A DNA stretch of 64,000 nt from Gammaproteobacteria bacterium (GTDB taxonomy: Bacteria > Pseudomonadota > Gammaproteobacteria > Arenicellales > UBA868): positions 1 to 64,000 of the forward strand of contig JAKUQS010000011.1 in the NCBI GenBank assembly GCA_022451485.1, given 5' to 3'. Numbering within the stretch: the stretch's first letter is position 1; each line of letters opens with the position of its first letter. Below are positions 47,973-63,207 of this stretch, one piece after another. Under the pieces are notes generated by a model. That model was not told the origin of the DNA. It did no database searches and saw nothing but the letters and a program-made list of their open reading frames with translations. The position numbers and the translations under genes were made by a program.

Positions 47973-48835
47973 CGTTTCCAACCCGCAGCCTATTGTTCGT
48001 GCCGGGCAACAAGCCCAACATGATCAACAAGGCGTTGAGTTTTCAGCCAGATGTCTTTATTCCCGACATGGAGGACTCTGTGCCAGACTCGGAGAAAGTC
48101 AATGCTAGGGAGGTGGTCGCAGATCATCTCAAGGCATTCTCTGGGACGGGACGTGTCGTGATCCCTCGACTCAATAGTATGCAAAGTGGGCACTTCGAGG
48201 ATGATCTTCGAGCGGTTGTGGGTCCGGACATTGTTGGTATTTCGGTAGGCAAGATTGATCGACCGGAGGATGTGATCAAAGTCAGCCAGCTGATGCTGAC
48301 AGTTGAACGCGAACATGGATTGGAAACTGGCCAGCTTAGAATCATTCCGTGGCTTGAAAGCGCGAGTGCGATTGTCCACGCGTTCGAGATTCTTTCTGCG
48401 GACGGCCGTGTTGTCGCAGCCGCTTTCGGTGCGGAAGACTTCACACACGATATGGGTATTCGGCGGGTCGGTGATGAATCCGAGGTCGCCTTTGCTCGAC
48501 AGTCGATGTGTATTGCCGCTCGTGCAGCCGGGATGCCAGCGTTGGATACACCGTACTTCTCGTTTCGCGATGAACAGGGGCTACGGGAAAATATTGCGGC
48601 ATCCAAGCAGTGTGGATTTAAGGGAAAGTTTGCCATTCATCCGGCGCAGGTGGAAATCATCAACGGAGCGTTCGCACCGAGTGTTGAGGAAATAGATTAT
48701 GCGCGCAGAGTGGTTGCCGCTTTTGAAGAGGCAGAGCGCAACGGCAGAGGATCGACATCTCTCGATGGTCTGGTCATTGATGTGCCAGTGGTGAAAAGGG
48801 CCCGCGCTTTGCTCGGAGCAGTCGCTGGCCCGTAG
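47969..48835 (+). CDS. HpcH/HpaI-type CitE-like lyase
   Basis: TIM-barrel CoA-ester lyase/thioesterase family, 288 residues. It has RSLLFVPGNKPNMINKAL at the N-terminus, the metal-binding Asp/Glu in PDMEDSVPDSEK, RIIPWLESASAIVHAFEI with the catalytic Glu, and AAFGAEDFTHDMGI with the second metal Glu/Asp. The GTG start overlaps the preceding stop by four bases (GTGA), so coupling is likely. Relatives act on malyl-, citramalyl- or citryl-CoA; the true substrate here is open. It is the last gene of the module. Confidence 0.88.
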   Translation: MTFPTRSLLFVPGNKPNMINKALSFQPDVFIPDMEDSVPDSEKVNAREVVADHLKAFSGTGRVVIPRLNSMQSGHFEDDLRAVVGPDIVGISVGKIDRPEDVIKVSQLMLTVEREHGLETGQLRIIPWLESASAIVHAFEILSADGRVVAAAFGAEDFTHDMGIRRVGDESEVAFARQSMCIAARAAGMPALDTPYFSFRDEQGLRENIAASKQCGFKGKFAIHPAQVEIINGAFAPSVEEIDYARRVVAAFEEAERNGRGSTSLDGLVIDVPVVKRARALLGAVAGP

Positions 48836-48881
48836 TTTGATTGAGTAGGGTAACATCGCGCGAAACGATCGCTGCCGTGCC

Positions 48882-49730
48882 TTACGGCTTTTCGCCACGC
48901 GCGAGGCGATCGTTTATGTCGGAGATAACCGCAGGCAGTTCGTCAAAAGTATCAATGACGTAATGTGCCCCGGATTTGCGTAGGATGTCCTGGCTCATCG
49001 CTAGGCGTTTGCTGATGTCCTGACTCGACAGTGCTGCGGCTTCCTCTAGGCTATTGATGTCCATGTAATTGCTATAGCGGGCAATGCCAACGCCCCAGCA
49101 GCCCGCTTGTAGGGCTTCGCCCACACCCGAGGTGGTGTCGTCTACTTTGACGACAGACTGGATGGGATGCACGTCCATCAAATCAAGGTTGCGATACAAC
49201 ATGAACGGCTTAGGTCGCACACCATTGATGACATCGTCGCCGGCGACCGAGGCGTCTGGCGTATAGCCCTGTTTTTTGGCATCGGCTTCGAGTATGTCGA
49301 CCATGCTACGCACGAAGCCAGTCGACGATCCAATCTTAATTCCCTCTCTTTGCAGTTGCTGTGTAACAACTGCAACATGTGGTAGCAAAGTCGTGTAGTT
49401 GCGAAGACAATTCAGTTGCAATGGGACGAAATCCTCGAACATTCGGTCGACGTCCTTCTGATTGGGCTGGTTACCGTGCACACGGCTCCAACGCTCTCGT
49501 ATGGTGGGTTCCTCCGTCAATGCTTTAATATGCAGGTCCTTGCGCAGGCCCATTGGCCCCCGGGCTTCGGACATGCTGATTTCGATGCCCTGTCGGTTAA
49601 AGACCTCAACGAAAACCACTGCCGGCGCGAGGACGTAAGCATCTGCTGTTGTTCCGCTCCAATCGAGAACTAGACCTTTTACTTTTCCAAGATAGTGCTG
49701 AGGGTTATCAGAGTTACGATGGACATTCAT
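48882..49730 (-). CDS. Phosphonoacetaldehyde hydrolase-like protein (PhnX family)
   Basis: HAD-superfamily hydrolase of 282 residues from ATG 49730 (GAGGA about nine bases upstream). The nucleophile motif is LDWSGTTADAYVLAP. The cap carries ARGPMGLRKDLHIKAL with the Schiff-base Lys that distinguishes PhnX from other HADs. IGSSTGFVRSMVDIL, VNGVRPKPFMLY-like and SVVKVDDTTSGVGEALQAG complete the fold. It cleaves phosphonoacetaldehyde to acetaldehyde and phosphate in 2-aminoethylphosphonate use. The partner aminotransferase phnW is absent nearby, so the source of the aldehyde is unknown. Confidence 0.87.
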   Translation of the reverse strand: MNVHRNSDNPQHYLGKVKGLVLDWSGTTADAYVLAPAVVFVEVFNRQGIEISMSEARGPMGLRKDLHIKALTEEPTIRERWSRVHGNQPNQKDVDRMFEDFVPLQLNCLRNYTTLLPHVAVVTQQLQREGIKIGSSTGFVRSMVDILEADAKKQGYTPDASVAGDDVINGVRPKPFMLYRNLDLMDVHPIQSVVKVDDTTSGVGEALQAGCWGVGIARYSNYMDINSLEEAAALSSQDISKRLAMSQDILRKSGAHYVIDTFDELPAVISDINDRLARGEKP

Positions 49731-49872
49731 ATGGATATTCCTCAAATTGACGGGTTATTGCTTAGGCAGTGCGGTGTTGGCGTGACGGTCATAAGCCTAG
49801 ATATGATCGGGCCGTCCTGACGGAGTGTAGGGCCCGCGTGGGTTAACGGATGGTGGAAGGGGCTGAATGGTG

Positions 49873-50784
49873 TTAACTCTGGCCGCGTTCAAGCACTAAA
49901 ACCACAATTCCCAATATCAGCATCCCAATACCAATCACTTCGATACGGGTGACGCGCTCTCGAAAAAAGAAGACCGCAGAGAGGTAGGAAAAGACCAGCT
50001 CGATCTGACCCAATGCACGGACGTAGGCCGCGTTGGTCAGAGCGAATGCGGTGAACCATCCAAGGGAGCCCAACCAGCCCACGAAGCCAACGGCACCTGC
50101 AGTGCGCCATTGGCGCATTACCAGTGTGATTTGGCCAGGTTCTCGTAGCCGTAGCCACACGGTCATGATGCCGGTTTGTAGTACGGTAGCTACCGCCGCC
50201 GTGTAGGCCGCCTTAGCTAGGACTGACTCGTGTTCCAGTGCCAGGGTAGCGCCCCGGAATAAGACGGCAGAGGCACCAAGAACAAGACCGCAGGCCAGCC
50301 CGATTAAGGTGCTTTTCTGTCCCAACCCCCGCGCTAGGTTCGCCATGCTCAACTTGGCTTTCCCAGCAGAGATCACCAGCACCCCGATAGTCGAAAGTAC
50401 GATGGCGCCAGCCCCAATCCAACTAGTGGTTTGACCCAGTAAGACCAGTTCCAGCATAGCGACCTGTACCACCTCCGTCTTGGAGTAGGCGGTGCCTACG
50501 GCAAAGTTTGAGAATGAAAAAAGCCACAGCAGAAGGAACGTATTAATGATTTGTGAAACTGAGGCGGCGATGACCCATAGTAGGAATGCCAGATTGGCAC
50601 GTGGAATAGAAATGTCAAAACCAAAGATCAGCAACGCGAGGAAAGCGATGGCGAAGGGCCACGCGTAGACAAATCGGACATAGGTTGCGCCCATGTCTGA
50701 AAGTTGTGACTTGAGGCTTTTCTGCAGCGCGGAACGGATGTTCTGCAGAAAAGCAGCCGCGAGCGTAACGGGGATCCAGAGCAT
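49873..50784 (-). CDS. EamA/DMT-family transporter
   Basis: Membrane protein of 303 residues with ten hydrophobic segments in two similar EamA halves; the second half ends in YVRALGQIELVFSYLSAVFF, FRERVTRIEVIGIGMLILG. DMT members usually export or import small metabolites. It lies 142 bp upstream of the PhnX-like gene on the same strand, so the two may be linked, but substrate is unknown. Confidence 0.87.
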   Translation of the reverse strand: MLWIPVTLAAAFLQNIRSALQKSLKSQLSDMGATYVRFVYAWPFAIAFLALLIFGFDISIPRANLAFLLWVIAASVSQIINTFLLLWLFSFSNFAVGTAYSKTEVVQVAMLELVLLGQTTSWIGAGAIVLSTIGVLVISAGKAKLSMANLARGLGQKSTLIGLACGLVLGASAVLFRGATLALEHESVLAKAAYTAAVATVLQTGIMTVWLRLREPGQITLVMRQWRTAGAVGFVGWLGSLGWFTAFALTNAAYVRALGQIELVFSYLSAVFFFRERVTRIEVIGIGMLILGIVVLVLERGQS

Positions 50785-50849
50785 TAATTATTCTCTTATG
50801 GGTGTCTGAGCGGTTAAAGGACTAGATGGAATGCAATAAATGGTGATGT

Positions 50850-51608
50850 TCACATTTTAGAGCTGTCGACTAAGGTGCTTAGGGTCTTCAACTTTTCATG
50901 ATGGCGCTGTTCGAGTCGAATCGGAAGATAGTCGAGGGTCGGTGCTAGCCAGCAGTACAGACGACGTTTGGATCCGCGGTCTACAAAATACCGGATGGTA
51001 TCAATTGGTTTTTTCCTCAATTGGATCATCTGAGTTGCCTCTTCGACAAAATTGTAACGTCGAATGCGATCGCCTTCGTGCACGTGTACAACGGGTGTCG
51101 TCTCGCCACGCATTAACGAGCGTCTGGCTGCCAGTTGAAATGTCAGCGGATCCAGCAATCCGGAGATCAGAGGCAATGTCCGTTGTTTTCCCTTAGCGTA
51201 ACCATGACTTTTCCCTGAAGGCCAGTCAAAGTTAATTTGAATGTCTTTATCGTGACTATCACTGCCGTCTTCCAGTTGGTAGCGTAACGGTCGAATGCGA
51301 TTGTTTTCGAGAACGAAGTGTGATTCCTCAATGATGGGGCCGCGTCCGGTTAGGGCAAGCAGGCCTGTGAGTTTGGTGGTGGCGACCAATGTATAAGTGT
51401 TGCCGTTCAGGCGAAGCTCAATGCGTCGTTCTGCAGTCAACCCAGATCGACTGACCTTGTAAATGGCGTTGTAGGGTAGCAGTGCGTCAGCGGCCCCCAA
51501 AGGCATGCCAATGAGAGCCAATAGGATGCCCATGCCCAGCCAACGGATTAGGCTACGATAAGGGGCGAGACACAGTTCGCGATAGGTTTTGGGTTTGTTG
51601 ATGGCCAT
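50850..51608 (-). CDS. DUF3108 secreted protein
   Basis: A 252-residue protein with a basic N-terminus followed by a hydrophobic segment (WLGMGILLALIGMPLG), probably a signal peptide cut after GAADA. The mature part has the DUF3108 pattern: YNAIYKVSRSGLTAERRIEL, then IRPLRYQLEDG and LLDPLTFQLAARRSL. Family members are periplasmic beta-rich proteins of unknown function. Confidence 0.83.
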   Translation of the reverse strand: MAINKPKTYRELCLAPYRSLIRWLGMGILLALIGMPLGAADALLPYNAIYKVSRSGLTAERRIELRLNGNTYTLVATTKLTGLLALTGRGPIIEESHFVLENNRIRPLRYQLEDGSDSHDKDIQINFDWPSGKSHGYAKGKQRTLPLISGLLDPLTFQLAARRSLMRGETTPVVHVHEGDRIRRYNFVEEATQMIQLRKKPIDTIRYFVDRGSKRRLYCWLAPTLDYLPIRLEQRHHEKLKTLSTLVDSSKM

Positions 51609-51712
51609 CCCATCTGAATTCTAGAGCAACGATAGGCCAGCGCGTGATGTATCGACTGAAGCCGTGTCGCCTTGTGCTAGGCTACCAACCCGGTCTTAGG
51701 TGAGCATATTTG

Positions 51713-52363
51713 ATGATTAACTTGTTGTCCCAAGGGCATTGGGCCTTGTTCTCTATGTTGCTTGTTGCCATTGTTATTGCGCTGTCGTTTCATGAATTTG
51801 GACACGCCTGGACGGCACGATGCTTCGGCGACGATACGGCTGAGCGAGCGGGGCGCCTAACGCTTAATCCAATAGCTCATATTGATCCCGTTGGTTTACT
51901 GATGGTGGTTCTTGTTGGCTTTGGTTATGCCAGACCGGTACCAACCGATCCCCGAAAATTCACGTCGCGTTATGCTGATCTTCTGGTATCGGCGGCGGGA
52001 CCTGGAATGAATCTGTTACTGGCCGTGGTGGCGATAAACGGCTATTTTCTGATGATTGAATTCGAGTGGTTGTCGGCTAGTCAAGAAGGTCCTTGGGTTT
52101 TCTGTCTATATTTTACGGTGCTCAACCTGTTGTTGATGTTGTTTAATTTGCTGCCAATCGGTGCGTTAGATGGACATTACATATTGCCGTACTTCTTGCC
52201 GCGACATTGGGCGCAGCGGTACCGTTATTACAATCAACGTTACGGCAATCTGTTGCTGTTGGGTCTGATCGGTTTGTCGCTGCTGGGTGTCCCCGTGGTC
52301 AGTACATTATTCAGTCTTGCTCAGAAGATGATGTCGTGGATTATGGTGGTACCTGTGGGATAG
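51713..52363 (+). CDS. Site-2 protease family (M50) membrane protein
   Basis: A 216-residue integral membrane metalloprotease-type protein. The zinc motif HEFGHAW is in the first helix (ALSFHEFGHAWTARCF) and the third ligand region reads NLLPIGALDGHYILPYFLP, with LDGH instead of the common LDGG. Short M50 proteins like this lack PDZ domains, and their substrates are unknown. ATG 51713 is preceded by GGTGAG. Confidence 0.87.
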   Translation: MINLLSQGHWALFSMLLVAIVIALSFHEFGHAWTARCFGDDTAERAGRLTLNPIAHIDPVGLLMVVLVGFGYARPVPTDPRKFTSRYADLLVSAAGPGMNLLLAVVAINGYFLMIEFEWLSASQEGPWVFCLYFTVLNLLLMLFNLLPIGALDGHYILPYFLPRHWAQRYRYYNQRYGNLLLLGLIGLSLLGVPVVSTLFSLAQKMMSWIMVVPVG

Positions 52364-52480
52364 CGGAGGTCAATAGAATGGGCCATATTGTTTCACTCAA
52401 GGCCTGGTTGTTGGATGGCACGATGCTACACTCCCCCGCCTAAAATGGGTTTGTGGCAGCGCCTTCGCGGATTGAACAAT

Positions 52481-52597
52481 GGCGGCGGCGGCTGGTCTCC
52501 TTGGTGGCGACAGGTTGTGAACCCGGTCAGGTCCGGAAGGAAGCAGCCGCAGCAATCAGGTCGAGTGCCAGGATAAGGCTGGTCGGCGTCGCCTCCA
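52481..52597 (+). ncRNA. ffs: Signal recognition particle 4.5S RNA
   Basis: The conserved apical domain GGTCAGGTCCGGAAGGAAGC (52535-52554) with the GGAA tetraloop and the asymmetric internal loop that binds Ffh is present. Flanks pair as a long hairpin: GGCGGCGGCGGCTGG at the 5' end with GGTCGGCGTCGCC at the 3' end. Length about 117 bases, close to E. coli (114). Location upstream of dnaX is seen in other Gammaproteobacteria. End points are approximate. Confidence 0.96.
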
Positions 52598-52665
52598 ATT
52601 CCTCTCTGTTATATTGACAGGCTAACCCCGATGGTCCGGACTGGTCGTATTGTGACAATTTTGAT

Positions 52666-54276
52666 ATGAGTTATCAGGCCCTTGCGCGACGCTGGCGCCC
52701 ACGCCAGTTTGCAGATGTTGTCGGTCAGGAATCAACGGTGACAGCGTTGACTGCAGCGTTGACGCAGGATCGCGTCCATCACGCCTTTCTCTTCGCGGGA
52801 ACCCGGGGTGTTGGCAAGACTACCCTAGCCCGCTTGCTGGCTAAGGCATTGAATTGTGATGGTGGTGTGTCGGCAGAGCCGTGTTCAAAATGTGATGCGT
52901 GTATCGCAGTGGATGAAGGTCGTTATGTCGATTTGATCGAGGTCGATGCGGCTTCTCGTACGCGGGTAGACGATACGCGGGAGCTTCTCGACAACGTTCA
53001 GTATGCGCCGACGATGGGTCGGTTTAAGGTGTACCTAATCGATGAAGTACACATGTTATCTGGGCACAGTTTTAATGCTTTGTTAAAAACGCTGGAGGAA
53101 CCCCCCTCCCATGTGAAGTTTCTGCTTGCTACTACCGATCCACAGAAGTTACCGCCGACTATTCTTTCTCGTTGTTTGCAGTTTAATTTACGTGCATTGC
53201 AAGTCATTGAAATCGTTTCACAAATGGAGAAGATACTGAAATCGGAAGCGGTGGAGTTTGATGTAGATGCACTCAATACGCTGGCGCGGGCAGCGGCGGG
53301 CAGTATGAGAGACGGACTCAGCCTGCTGGATCAGGCGATTGCTTTTGGCAGTGGAACGGTGGCCGGTGGTGCTATACGTGACATGCTCGGCATGATCGAA
53401 ACGCGGCAGGTCGAGCAATTGATCCGTGCGTTGGCAGAGGCAGATGTCGCGGCACTGCTGGAAGTCGTGGAAGCACTCCGGGAACGCGCATTGGATTATC
53501 GATTAGTGCTTGACGACTTGCTCGTGTTGCTCCATGACATCTGTCTGTATCAGATTGCTCCGGATGCTGTCGATGCCAAAGCGTTAGACGTCGATGTTAT
53601 CGCTGAATTATCCGAATTAATAACGCCGGAGGATGTACAGTTGTTTTACCAGATTGGATTGCTTGGCAAAGCTGATTTGCCGTTAGCGCCTGATCCGGCC
53701 ACCGGCTTTGAAATGGCGTTGCTGCGCATGTTGTTGTTCCGCCCCGATACTCCAGCAGGGGAAGAGGACGTCTCTGAGGGGGGCGAGAGCTTACCGACTC
53801 AACGATTACCCGTGCGGGTTGCTCCGGACAAGAAGAGTTCGCACAATGACTCAGTGCCCAAGTCGCTTAATCCTGCGGAGCCATTGGTGTGGGCTCGGTT
53901 GGTTGATGATGCTGCTCTTGAAGGCGTTTCACGAGAGTTGGCAATGAACCTTTCACCACAGACGTACGAATCGGGCACATTGACCGTTGGACTAGCGGGT
54001 GGGTTGCAGCATCTCGATAAAGCGACTCGTCGTCAGGAGCTCGAGAAGAAAATCGGCGCTTTGTTGGGTGAGGAGACCTTTGTCTTGCAGGTGGTGGAGG
54101 CATCGAATACAAACGATGTTGCGACACCGGTTGTGGTCCAAGCAAAGCGTACCGAGGAAGCGAAACAGCAGACTTACGATAAATTGATGCAGGATCCGGT
54201 CGTGCAGGACATTATTGATCGATTCGATGCGACTGTTGTGCCAGATTCTGTTCAGACCGGCCAGAAAGGAGGCTGA
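52666..54276 (+). CDS. dnaX: DNA polymerase III subunits gamma/tau
   Basis: Clamp-loader ATPase, 536 residues, shorter than E. coli tau (643). It has [20 protein letters not shown], Walker [17 protein letters not shown], the zinc cysteines in [16 protein letters not shown], Walker [13 protein letters not shown] and sensor [12 protein letters not shown] variable linker follows residue 370 before the C-terminal DnaE-binding domain. I saw no A6G-type slippery sequence with a strong downstream hairpin, so a separate gamma product is not supported. Confidence 0.96.
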   Translation: MSYQALARRWRPRQFADVVGQESTVTALTAALTQDRVHHAFLFAGTRGVGKTTLARLLAKALNCDGGVSAEPCSKCDACIAVDEGRYVDLIEVDAASRTRVDDTRELLDNVQYAPTMGRFKVYLIDEVHMLSGHSFNALLKTLEEPPSHVKFLLATTDPQKLPPTILSRCLQFNLRALQVIEIVSQMEKILKSEAVEFDVDALNTLARAAAGSMRDGLSLLDQAIAFGSGTVAGGAIRDMLGMIETRQVEQLIRALAEADVAALLEVVEALRERALDYRLVLDDLLVLLHDICLYQIAPDAVDAKALDVDVIAELSELITPEDVQLFYQIGLLGKADLPLAPDPATGFEMALLRMLLFRPDTPAGEEDVSEGGESLPTQRLPVRVAPDKKSSHNDSVPKSLNPAEPLVWARLVDDAALEGVSRELAMNLSPQTYESGTLTVGLAGGLQHLDKATRRQELEKKIGALLGEETFVLQVVEASNTNDVATPVVVQAKRTEEAKQQTYDKLMQDPVVQDIIDRFDATVVPDSVQTGQKGG

Positions 54277-54278
54277 AA

Positions 54279-54599
54279 ATGAAAGGACCATTGGGCAATA
54301 TCATGAAACAAGCCCAGGAGATGCAGGACAATCTGAAAAAGGCGCAGGAAGAATTAGCGACGATAGAGGTGACAGGCAGTGCGGGAGGCGGTTTGGTTGA
54401 GATCATCATGACCTGTCGACATGACATTCGGCGTGTTTGTATCGATGACAGTCTTATTGGTGATGACAAGGAGGTATTGGAAGACCTTGTTGCGGCTGCG
54501 GTAAACGATGCAGTGCGCCGGGTTGAAAAAACCAGTCAGGAGAAAATGGGGGGCTTGACCGCTGGACTCAATCTTCCGGGTCTTAATTTGCCGTTTTGA
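54279..54599 (+). CDS. ybaB: Nucleoid-associated protein YbaB/EbfC
   Basis: Small DNA-binding protein that acts as a dimer, 106 residues. It has [37 protein letters not shown] and the C-terminal [16 protein letters not shown]. It starts 2 bp after dnaX and ends 3 bp before recR. Confidence 0.96.
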   Translation: MKGPLGNIMKQAQEMQDNLKKAQEELATIEVTGSAGGGLVEIIMTCRHDIRRVCIDDSLIGDDKEVLEDLVAAAVNDAVRRVEKTSQEKMGGLTAGLNLPGLNLPF

Positions 54600-54602
54600 T
54601 TC

Positions 54603-55202
54603 ATGTCTGAGAACCACTCAATTGATCGATTAAGGCAGGCCCTAAAACGGTTGCCTGGTGTTGGGCCGAAGACGGCGCAGCGAATGGCGTTTCACCTGCT
54701 TGAAAGAGATAGAGAGGGGGCGCGTCTATTGTCTGAAGCGATTAATGATGCGGCCGATTCGGTCAAGCATTGTGTGCGCTGCAACAATTTCAGTGAAACT
54801 GAGACGTGTGCCATATGCACCTCCCCCAAGCGCGAAGCGGGCTTATTGTGTGTGGTTGAAACACCGGCAGATCTCGAAACCATCGAACAAGCCGGCGCGT
54901 ACACGGGGCTTTATTTTGTACTCATGGGGTGCTTGTCGCCGTTGGATGGCATCGGTCCCGATGAATTGGCCATCAGTCGACTGGTACTGATTCTAGATGA
55001 ATATCCTGTGACCGAAGTCATTCTGGCGACCAATCTGACTGTCGAGGGACAGGCGACGGCAGATTATTTGGCAGATCAGTTTGCCAGCAGAGAGGTTGTG
55101 ATTAGTCGTCTGGCCCGCGGCGTGCCAGCGGGTGGAGAGCTGGAGTATATGGATTCAAATACCCTTAACCAGGCGTTCGCCGATCGGCGGGCTATTCATT
55201 AA
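54603..55202 (+). CDS. recR: Recombination mediator RecR
   Basis: Works with RecO/RecF to load RecA on gapped DNA. The 199 residues have the helix-hairpin-helix LKRLPGVGPKTAQRMAFHL, the zinc finger CVRCNNFSETETCAIC, a Toprim domain (LCVVETPADLETIEQAGAY) and the C-terminal ARGVPAGGELEYMDSNTLNQ block with the Walker B-like end. Confidence 0.97.
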   Translation: MSENHSIDRLRQALKRLPGVGPKTAQRMAFHLLERDREGARLLSEAINDAADSVKHCVRCNNFSETETCAICTSPKREAGLLCVVETPADLETIEQAGAYTGLYFVLMGCLSPLDGIGPDELAISRLVLILDEYPVTEVILATNLTVEGQATADYLADQFASREVVISRLARGVPAGGELEYMDSNTLNQAFADRRAIH

Positions 55203-55242
55203 CACGAGCCCACCCAATGCTTGGGAAGCCGAGTGGTCCCGG

Positions 55243-56577
55243 TTAGAGAGTTTGTGTGGCATCGAAAGTCAGGGGTTGCCCAAAGACACCTGGTCGGATT
55301 CCACCATCCGCGTAGACTACCCGGCCACCGACCACGGTAACCAACGGCCAACCGGTTAATCGACGACCTCGGTAGGCGGTCCATCCCGCTCGACTGACGA
55401 CATCTTCATCTCGAAGTAACTGAGTGGTGTCCATGTCGACTAAGGTCAGGTCGGCATCAAAGCCTTCGGCAATTTGGCCTTTGTTGGGTATGCCATAAAG
55501 CCGCGCGGGACCACGACACATCCAGTTCAGGATCTCTGCGAGTGTGCATCGCCCCTCGGCCATTGCGGTTAGCATTAATGGTAGCGAAGTTTCTACACCC
55601 GGCATGCCGCTAGGTGTTGCTGGGTAGTTCACTGATTTCTCGGTCAGGGTATGGGGCGCGTGATCCGTTGCAATGATATCAATTACGCCATCGTGAAGCC
55701 CCGCCCAAAGTTGATCAGCATTGGCGGGTTCTCGAATCGGGGGATTCATCACCACCCGCGCGCCTTGAGTTTTGTAATCCTCAGTGCTGAGAAAAAGGTG
55801 ATTGGGAATGACTTCGCAGGTTACCTGCGAAGGTTTTTTCTGGCGTAATAACTCGACTTCCTCCCCGGTGGAGAGATGCAGAATATGTAGGCGTCGACCG
55901 TAGCGCTCGGACAGTTCTAGTGCTCGCCGCGTGGCGATACACGCAGTTTCGGCATCTCTTACTTGCGAGTGGGTCGAATAGTCATACGTTGTGTTGTTAT
56001 CGTTGAGTAACATGCCAGTCCGTTGCTTGATACGACTCTCATCTTCGGCGTGGACGGCAATTAATCGTTGACCGTGGGAGAAGATCTTATCCAGTGAGTC
56101 GTCGTCATCAACAAGTAGGCTGCCCGTGCTTGATCCCATGAAGATCTTTATTCCGCAAGCGGGATAAACACTATTCAAAGATTCAAGGTTAGATTTCGTG
56201 GCACCGACAAAGAAACCAAAGTTAGCAACGCAGGTTTCAGAAGCCCGTTTTAGTTTCCAATCCATTTGTTCCTGGTTGATAGTGGGCGGGTTGCAGTTAG
56301 GCATCTCCAAAAAAGAAGTCACGCCGCCGCGCACGGCGGCCCGTGCGCCGGAGCCAAGGTCTTCCTTGTGAGTCGCCCCAGGCTCGCGGAAGTGAACTTG
56401 GGGGTCAATTACACCGGGAAGCAGAAGGTGACCGTTGCCATCAACGCTTTCTCTGCTCTGCGCATGGATGGATGCGGAAATTTCCTGAATGCGCCCGTCA
56501 CGGCACCCCACATCACCCGCTATGGTACTGCCATCGTCGCAGGCGATGTTGGCGTTGCGAATGATGAGATCGTACAT
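55243..56577 (-). CDS. pyrC: Dihydroorotase, class I type
   Basis: Amidohydrolase of pyrimidine synthesis that closes carbamoyl-aspartate to dihydroorotate. The 444 residues have the zinc motif PGVIDPQVHFREPGATHKED, the carbamylated-lysine region CGIKIFMGSSTGSLL, further ligands in HAEDESR and HILHLSTGEE, the catalytic ATDHAPHTLTEK and the closing GFDADLTLVDMD. Relatives such as hydantoinase or allantoinase look similar, but the HFREPG and DHAPH signatures favour dihydroorotase. It converges with recR. Confidence 0.87.
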   Translation of the reverse strand: MYDLIIRNANIACDDGSTIAGDVGCRDGRIQEISASIHAQSRESVDGNGHLLLPGVIDPQVHFREPGATHKEDLGSGARAAVRGGVTSFLEMPNCNPPTINQEQMDWKLKRASETCVANFGFFVGATKSNLESLNSVYPACGIKIFMGSSTGSLLVDDDDSLDKIFSHGQRLIAVHAEDESRIKQRTGMLLNDNNTTYDYSTHSQVRDAETACIATRRALELSERYGRRLHILHLSTGEEVELLRQKKPSQVTCEVIPNHLFLSTEDYKTQGARVVMNPPIREPANADQLWAGLHDGVIDIIATDHAPHTLTEKSVNYPATPSGMPGVETSLPLMLTAMAEGRCTLAEILNWMCRGPARLYGIPNKGQIAEGFDADLTLVDMDTTQLLRDEDVVSRAGWTAYRGRRLTGWPLVTVVGGRVVYADGGIRPGVFGQPLTFDATQTL

Positions 56578-56669
56578 CAGTTAACACTGCATGCTGCGCA
56601 TCAGCGGGTTACGGAATGCTAAACGAGCACGAAGCATTGCAAGCTGGTGGGCAGCAGAGTCGCCTCGCG

Positions 56670-57329
56670 TTAGTACCCCTGTTTTTCTCGCAATTCGTTT
56701 AAGTTTTTGCAGTCGATGCACTGTGTTGCCGTGGGTCGAGCTTCTAATCGTTGTACGCCAATCTCTATACCACAATTATCACAATAACCATAATCACCGC
56801 TTGCAATTGAGGCGCGTGATTCATCAATCTTGCGAATCAATTTGCGCTCACGGTCTCGTGTTCGAAGTTCAAGTGATCGATCCGTTTCCTGGCTGGCGCG
56901 GTCATTTGGATCAGGTAGATTGAGTAATTCATCCTGCATAGCCGATACGGTACGTTCGAGGTCATCCACAAGTTCGTGGCGCCAGGACTTAAGAATGGCG
57001 TCGAAGTGGCTAATTTGCTGTTTATTCATATAACGCTCGTTCTGTTTTTCTCGATAAGGAACAATGCCGTGGATCAATTCGAGTGAGGCAGGGTTTGCTC
57101 GAGACGATGATGTTGCTACCCTAGGGTTGCTGGTTTTTCCGCGAGCCTTTTTCCTGGCACCGGGTTGGGTTTTGCTACCGGTTGCTTTTTTCTCGGCCGA
57201 AACCTTTTTAGGGGGCACCTTTTTGGTGGCCCCAGGTTTGCCAGCGGCCTTTTTCGGACTGGCGGCGCGGGGGGCAGCCGCGCTCGATCGAGTTTTCCGC
57301 TTCTTTGCGGTCTGTGTTGGAGTAGCCAT
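56670..57329 (-). CDS. dksA: RNA polymerase-binding transcription factor DksA with a basic N-terminal extension
   Basis: Binds the RNA polymerase secondary channel and, with ppGpp, adjusts rRNA and amino-acid promoters. The 219 residues exceed E. coli DksA (151). Residues 85-219 are canonical: coiled-coil tip DPNDRASQETD with both Asp, ELRTRDRERKLIRKIDESRA, zinc finger GYCDNCGIEIG and ATQCIDCKNLNELREKQ. The first 80 or so residues are an Ala/Lys/Pro-rich tract resembling histone H1 tails (KKAAGKPGATKKVPPKK). The extension may bind nucleic acid. Confidence 0.93.
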   Translation of the reverse strand: MATPTQTAKKRKTRSSAAAPRAASPKKAAGKPGATKKVPPKKVSAEKKATGSKTQPGARKKARGKTSNPRVATSSSRANPASLELIHGIVPYREKQNERYMNKQQISHFDAILKSWRHELVDDLERTVSAMQDELLNLPDPNDRASQETDRSLELRTRDRERKLIRKIDESRASIASGDYGYCDNCGIEIGVQRLEARPTATQCIDCKNLNELREKQGY

Positions 57330-57646
57330 AAGTTGAGTCTTGGGTTTGGTGAGTTCAGTTATTCAGTGAGATAGGCGGCCGGGGGTTATAACAGACCGAT
57401 TTGGCCCGTGCAATGGGTATACAAGGTTAAGGGGTAGCTGCCTCTATCAAAGGCACGCGCGGAATGCGGGTTTTGACTAAATTGCCCGTACCGAAGACAG
57501 GGTTCCGGTATAATTGATCCCGCTTTGAGCAGATTCACGCCTCTTTATCCTCCTCCCTACGTTGCAGAGCCAAAGGGCTTCCGCGCACTGAAATCAAGGG
57601 TCTTAGGTTGTGCTTTTTCGTGTCAGCCAATTACCTGAACTGCCTT

Positions 57647-63207
<5,561 letters not shown>

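Noticed and set aside
40064-48835. Canonical oxalate degradation operon (frc-oxc)
   Set aside because: The CoA-transferase pocket residues and the lyase N-terminus differ from Frc and Oxc, and canonical operons lack the formyl-THF hydrolase and CitE genes.
52207-52443. 78-codon frame between the M50 protease gene and ffs
   Set aside because: Overlaps the protease gene in another frame and has no family resemblance.
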